A DNA stretch of 5,883 bases from an uncultured Actinomycetes bacterium (GTDB lineage Bacteria; Actinomycetota; Acidimicrobiia; Acidimicrobiales; Microtrichaceae), in contig CAJBIS010000317.1 in assembly GCA_903953195.1 (NCBI GenBank), positions 1 to 5,883 on the forward strand, written 5' to 3'. The notes beneath the pieces are model-generated. The model did no database searches. It was not told where the DNA came from and worked only from the letters and a program-made list of their open reading frames with translations. Positions 5,315-5,883 of the stretch are shown here, in pieces; positions within the stretch are counted from its first letter, which is position 1, and every line of letters starts with the position of its first letter. Both the position numbers and the translations under genes were made by a program.

Positions 5315-5860
5315 TCACTCCGTCGATGACACCGTCCGCGTCGGCAGCGACTCGCCCTCCTCGGCACGTGCCAGCGTCCAGAGCAGGTCGGAGAGACGGT
5401 TCAGGTACGGCCCGACCGACGAACCGTCGGCACACGCCGCGAGCACGGAACGCTCCGCTCGACGCACGACGGTCCGCGCCACGTCGAGGTGCGCGGACAG
5501 CACCGTCTGGCCGGGAACGACGAACTCGGTCGGCGCCTCGAAGCGGGCCGACACCTCATCGATCAGCCCCTCGAGGTGCGTCACCATCTCCGGCGTCACC
5601 AGCGACGTGCCGCCCTCGAGCTTGTCGCGGTTCTCGGGGGCGGTGGCGAGTTCGGCCATCAGCACCCAGAGGTCTCGCTGCAGGGCGATGAGCATCTGGT
5701 CGAGATGGTGGTTGCCGTTGTGGGCCCGGACGACACCGATCGTGGCCTGGGCCTCGTCGACGTCGCCGTAGGCGCTCGGGAGCGGATCATCTTTTCGAAC
5801 CCGGCCGCCGAACAGCAGTCCCGTCGTGCCGTCGTCGCCGGTTCGTGTGTAGATCTTCAT
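5315..5860 (-). CDS. pduO: PduO-type ATP:cob(I)alamin adenosyltransferase
   Basis: The enzyme transfers the 5'-deoxyadenosyl group of ATP to cob(I)alamin, making coenzyme B12, the last activation step in the corrinoid salvage and synthesis routes; it is a cytosolic trimer in known relatives. The 181-residue product has the family length and motifs in order: the N-terminal ATP loop TRTGDDGTTGL (5-15), AYGDVDEAQATIG (30-42), LQRDLWVLMAELA (60-72), ARTVVRRAER (128-137) with the ATP/triphosphate-contacting arginines, and NRLSDLLWTLAR (154-165). These are the conserved blocks of human MMAB and Lactobacillus PduO. The motif set separates it from the unrelated CobA/CobO and EutT types. ATG at 5860 is the natural start, because MKIYTRTGD is the normal family N-terminus. 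No corrinoid biosynthesis or B12-dependent mutase gene lies nearby, so the partner enzyme is unknown. It is first of a leftward pair with pepA. Confidence 0.96.
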   Translation of the reverse strand: MKIYTRTGDDGTTGLLFGGRVRKDDPLPSAYGDVDEAQATIGVVRAHNGNHHLDQMLIALQRDLWVLMAELATAPENRDKLEGGTSLVTPEMVTHLEGLIDEVSARFEAPTEFVVPGQTVLSAHLDVARTVVRRAERSVLAACADGSSVGPYLNRLSDLLWTLARAEEGESLPTRTVSSTE

Positions 5861-5869
5861 GCGGGCAGG

Positions 5870-5875
5870 AGCCTA
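5870..5875 (-). promoter_or_regulatory. Candidate -10 element (TAGGCT) for pduO
   Basis: On the minus strand TAGGCT ends nine bases before the pduO ATG, fitting the TANNNT consensus and implying a leader of only about three bases. No good Shine-Dalgarno sequence is present between it and the ATG. The -35 region would lie outside the window, so this cannot be completed. Confidence 0.35.
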
Positions 5876-5883
5876 CCCACACC

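Noticed and set aside
5236..5367. 44-residue N-terminal extension of pepA
   Set aside because: It would overlap the 3' end of pduO, gives an Arg-rich peptide unlike M17 N-termini, and ignores the GGAGGT site before the GTG at 5235.
1..5883. Mobile element, CRISPR array, tRNA or rRNA, toxin-antitoxin or defence island
   Set aside because: I found no transposase or integrase motif, no regularly spaced repeat, no tRNA-like cloverleaf and no composition shift; the genes are mostly housekeeping types packed tightly.

Overview
The window looks like chromosomal core DNA from a high-GC actinobacterium. Base composition is strongly GC-rich, third codon positions are nearly always G or C, GTG starts are common, and one gene product closely resembles the mycobacterial mycothiol-dependent DsbA-fold protein Rv2466c. 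An Acidimicrobiia (Ilumatobacter-like) host would fit, but that is an impression and not a proof. I see no mobile element, CRISPR array, tRNA, rRNA or prophage gene.

Six genes fill almost the whole window. Left end: a DUF2079-type polytopic membrane protein reads rightwards (8-1573, possibly begun upstream of the window). It converges on a leftward pair: a DsbA-fold (Rv2466c-like) oxidoreductase (3057-2455) followed by a SIR2-family NAD-dependent deacylase (2363-1560). The two converging genes overlap by 14 bases at their 3' ends. Centre: a 153-base divergent promoter region (3058-3210) separates the DsbA-like gene from a rightward gene for an unrecognised 169-residue protein with a possible winged-helix region (3211-3720). 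Right end: a leftward pair, a PduO-type ATP:cob(I)alamin adenosyltransferase (5860-5315) followed by leucyl aminopeptidase pepA (5235-3724). The unknown gene and pepA converge with only 3 bases between their stop codons.

The genes do not form one obvious pathway; most are housekeeping functions (protein deacylation, thiol redox, peptide turnover, coenzyme B12 assembly). The window is more informative about expression. Two genes (pepA and the unknown gene) have a perfect GGAGGT seven bases before a GTG start. Two others (the SIR2 and DsbA-like genes) instead have a TANNNT -10-like hexamer exactly six bases before the start, as expected of leaderless transcripts. The divergent region carries a plausible -35/-10 promoter for the unknown gene, with three short palindromes packed around its predicted start point.

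Most worth a second look: the DsbA-like protein has lost the second cysteine of its active site (CPFT, not CPWC), and the unrecognised small protein may regulate its own promoter. I found no clear evidence of a new multi-gene system.
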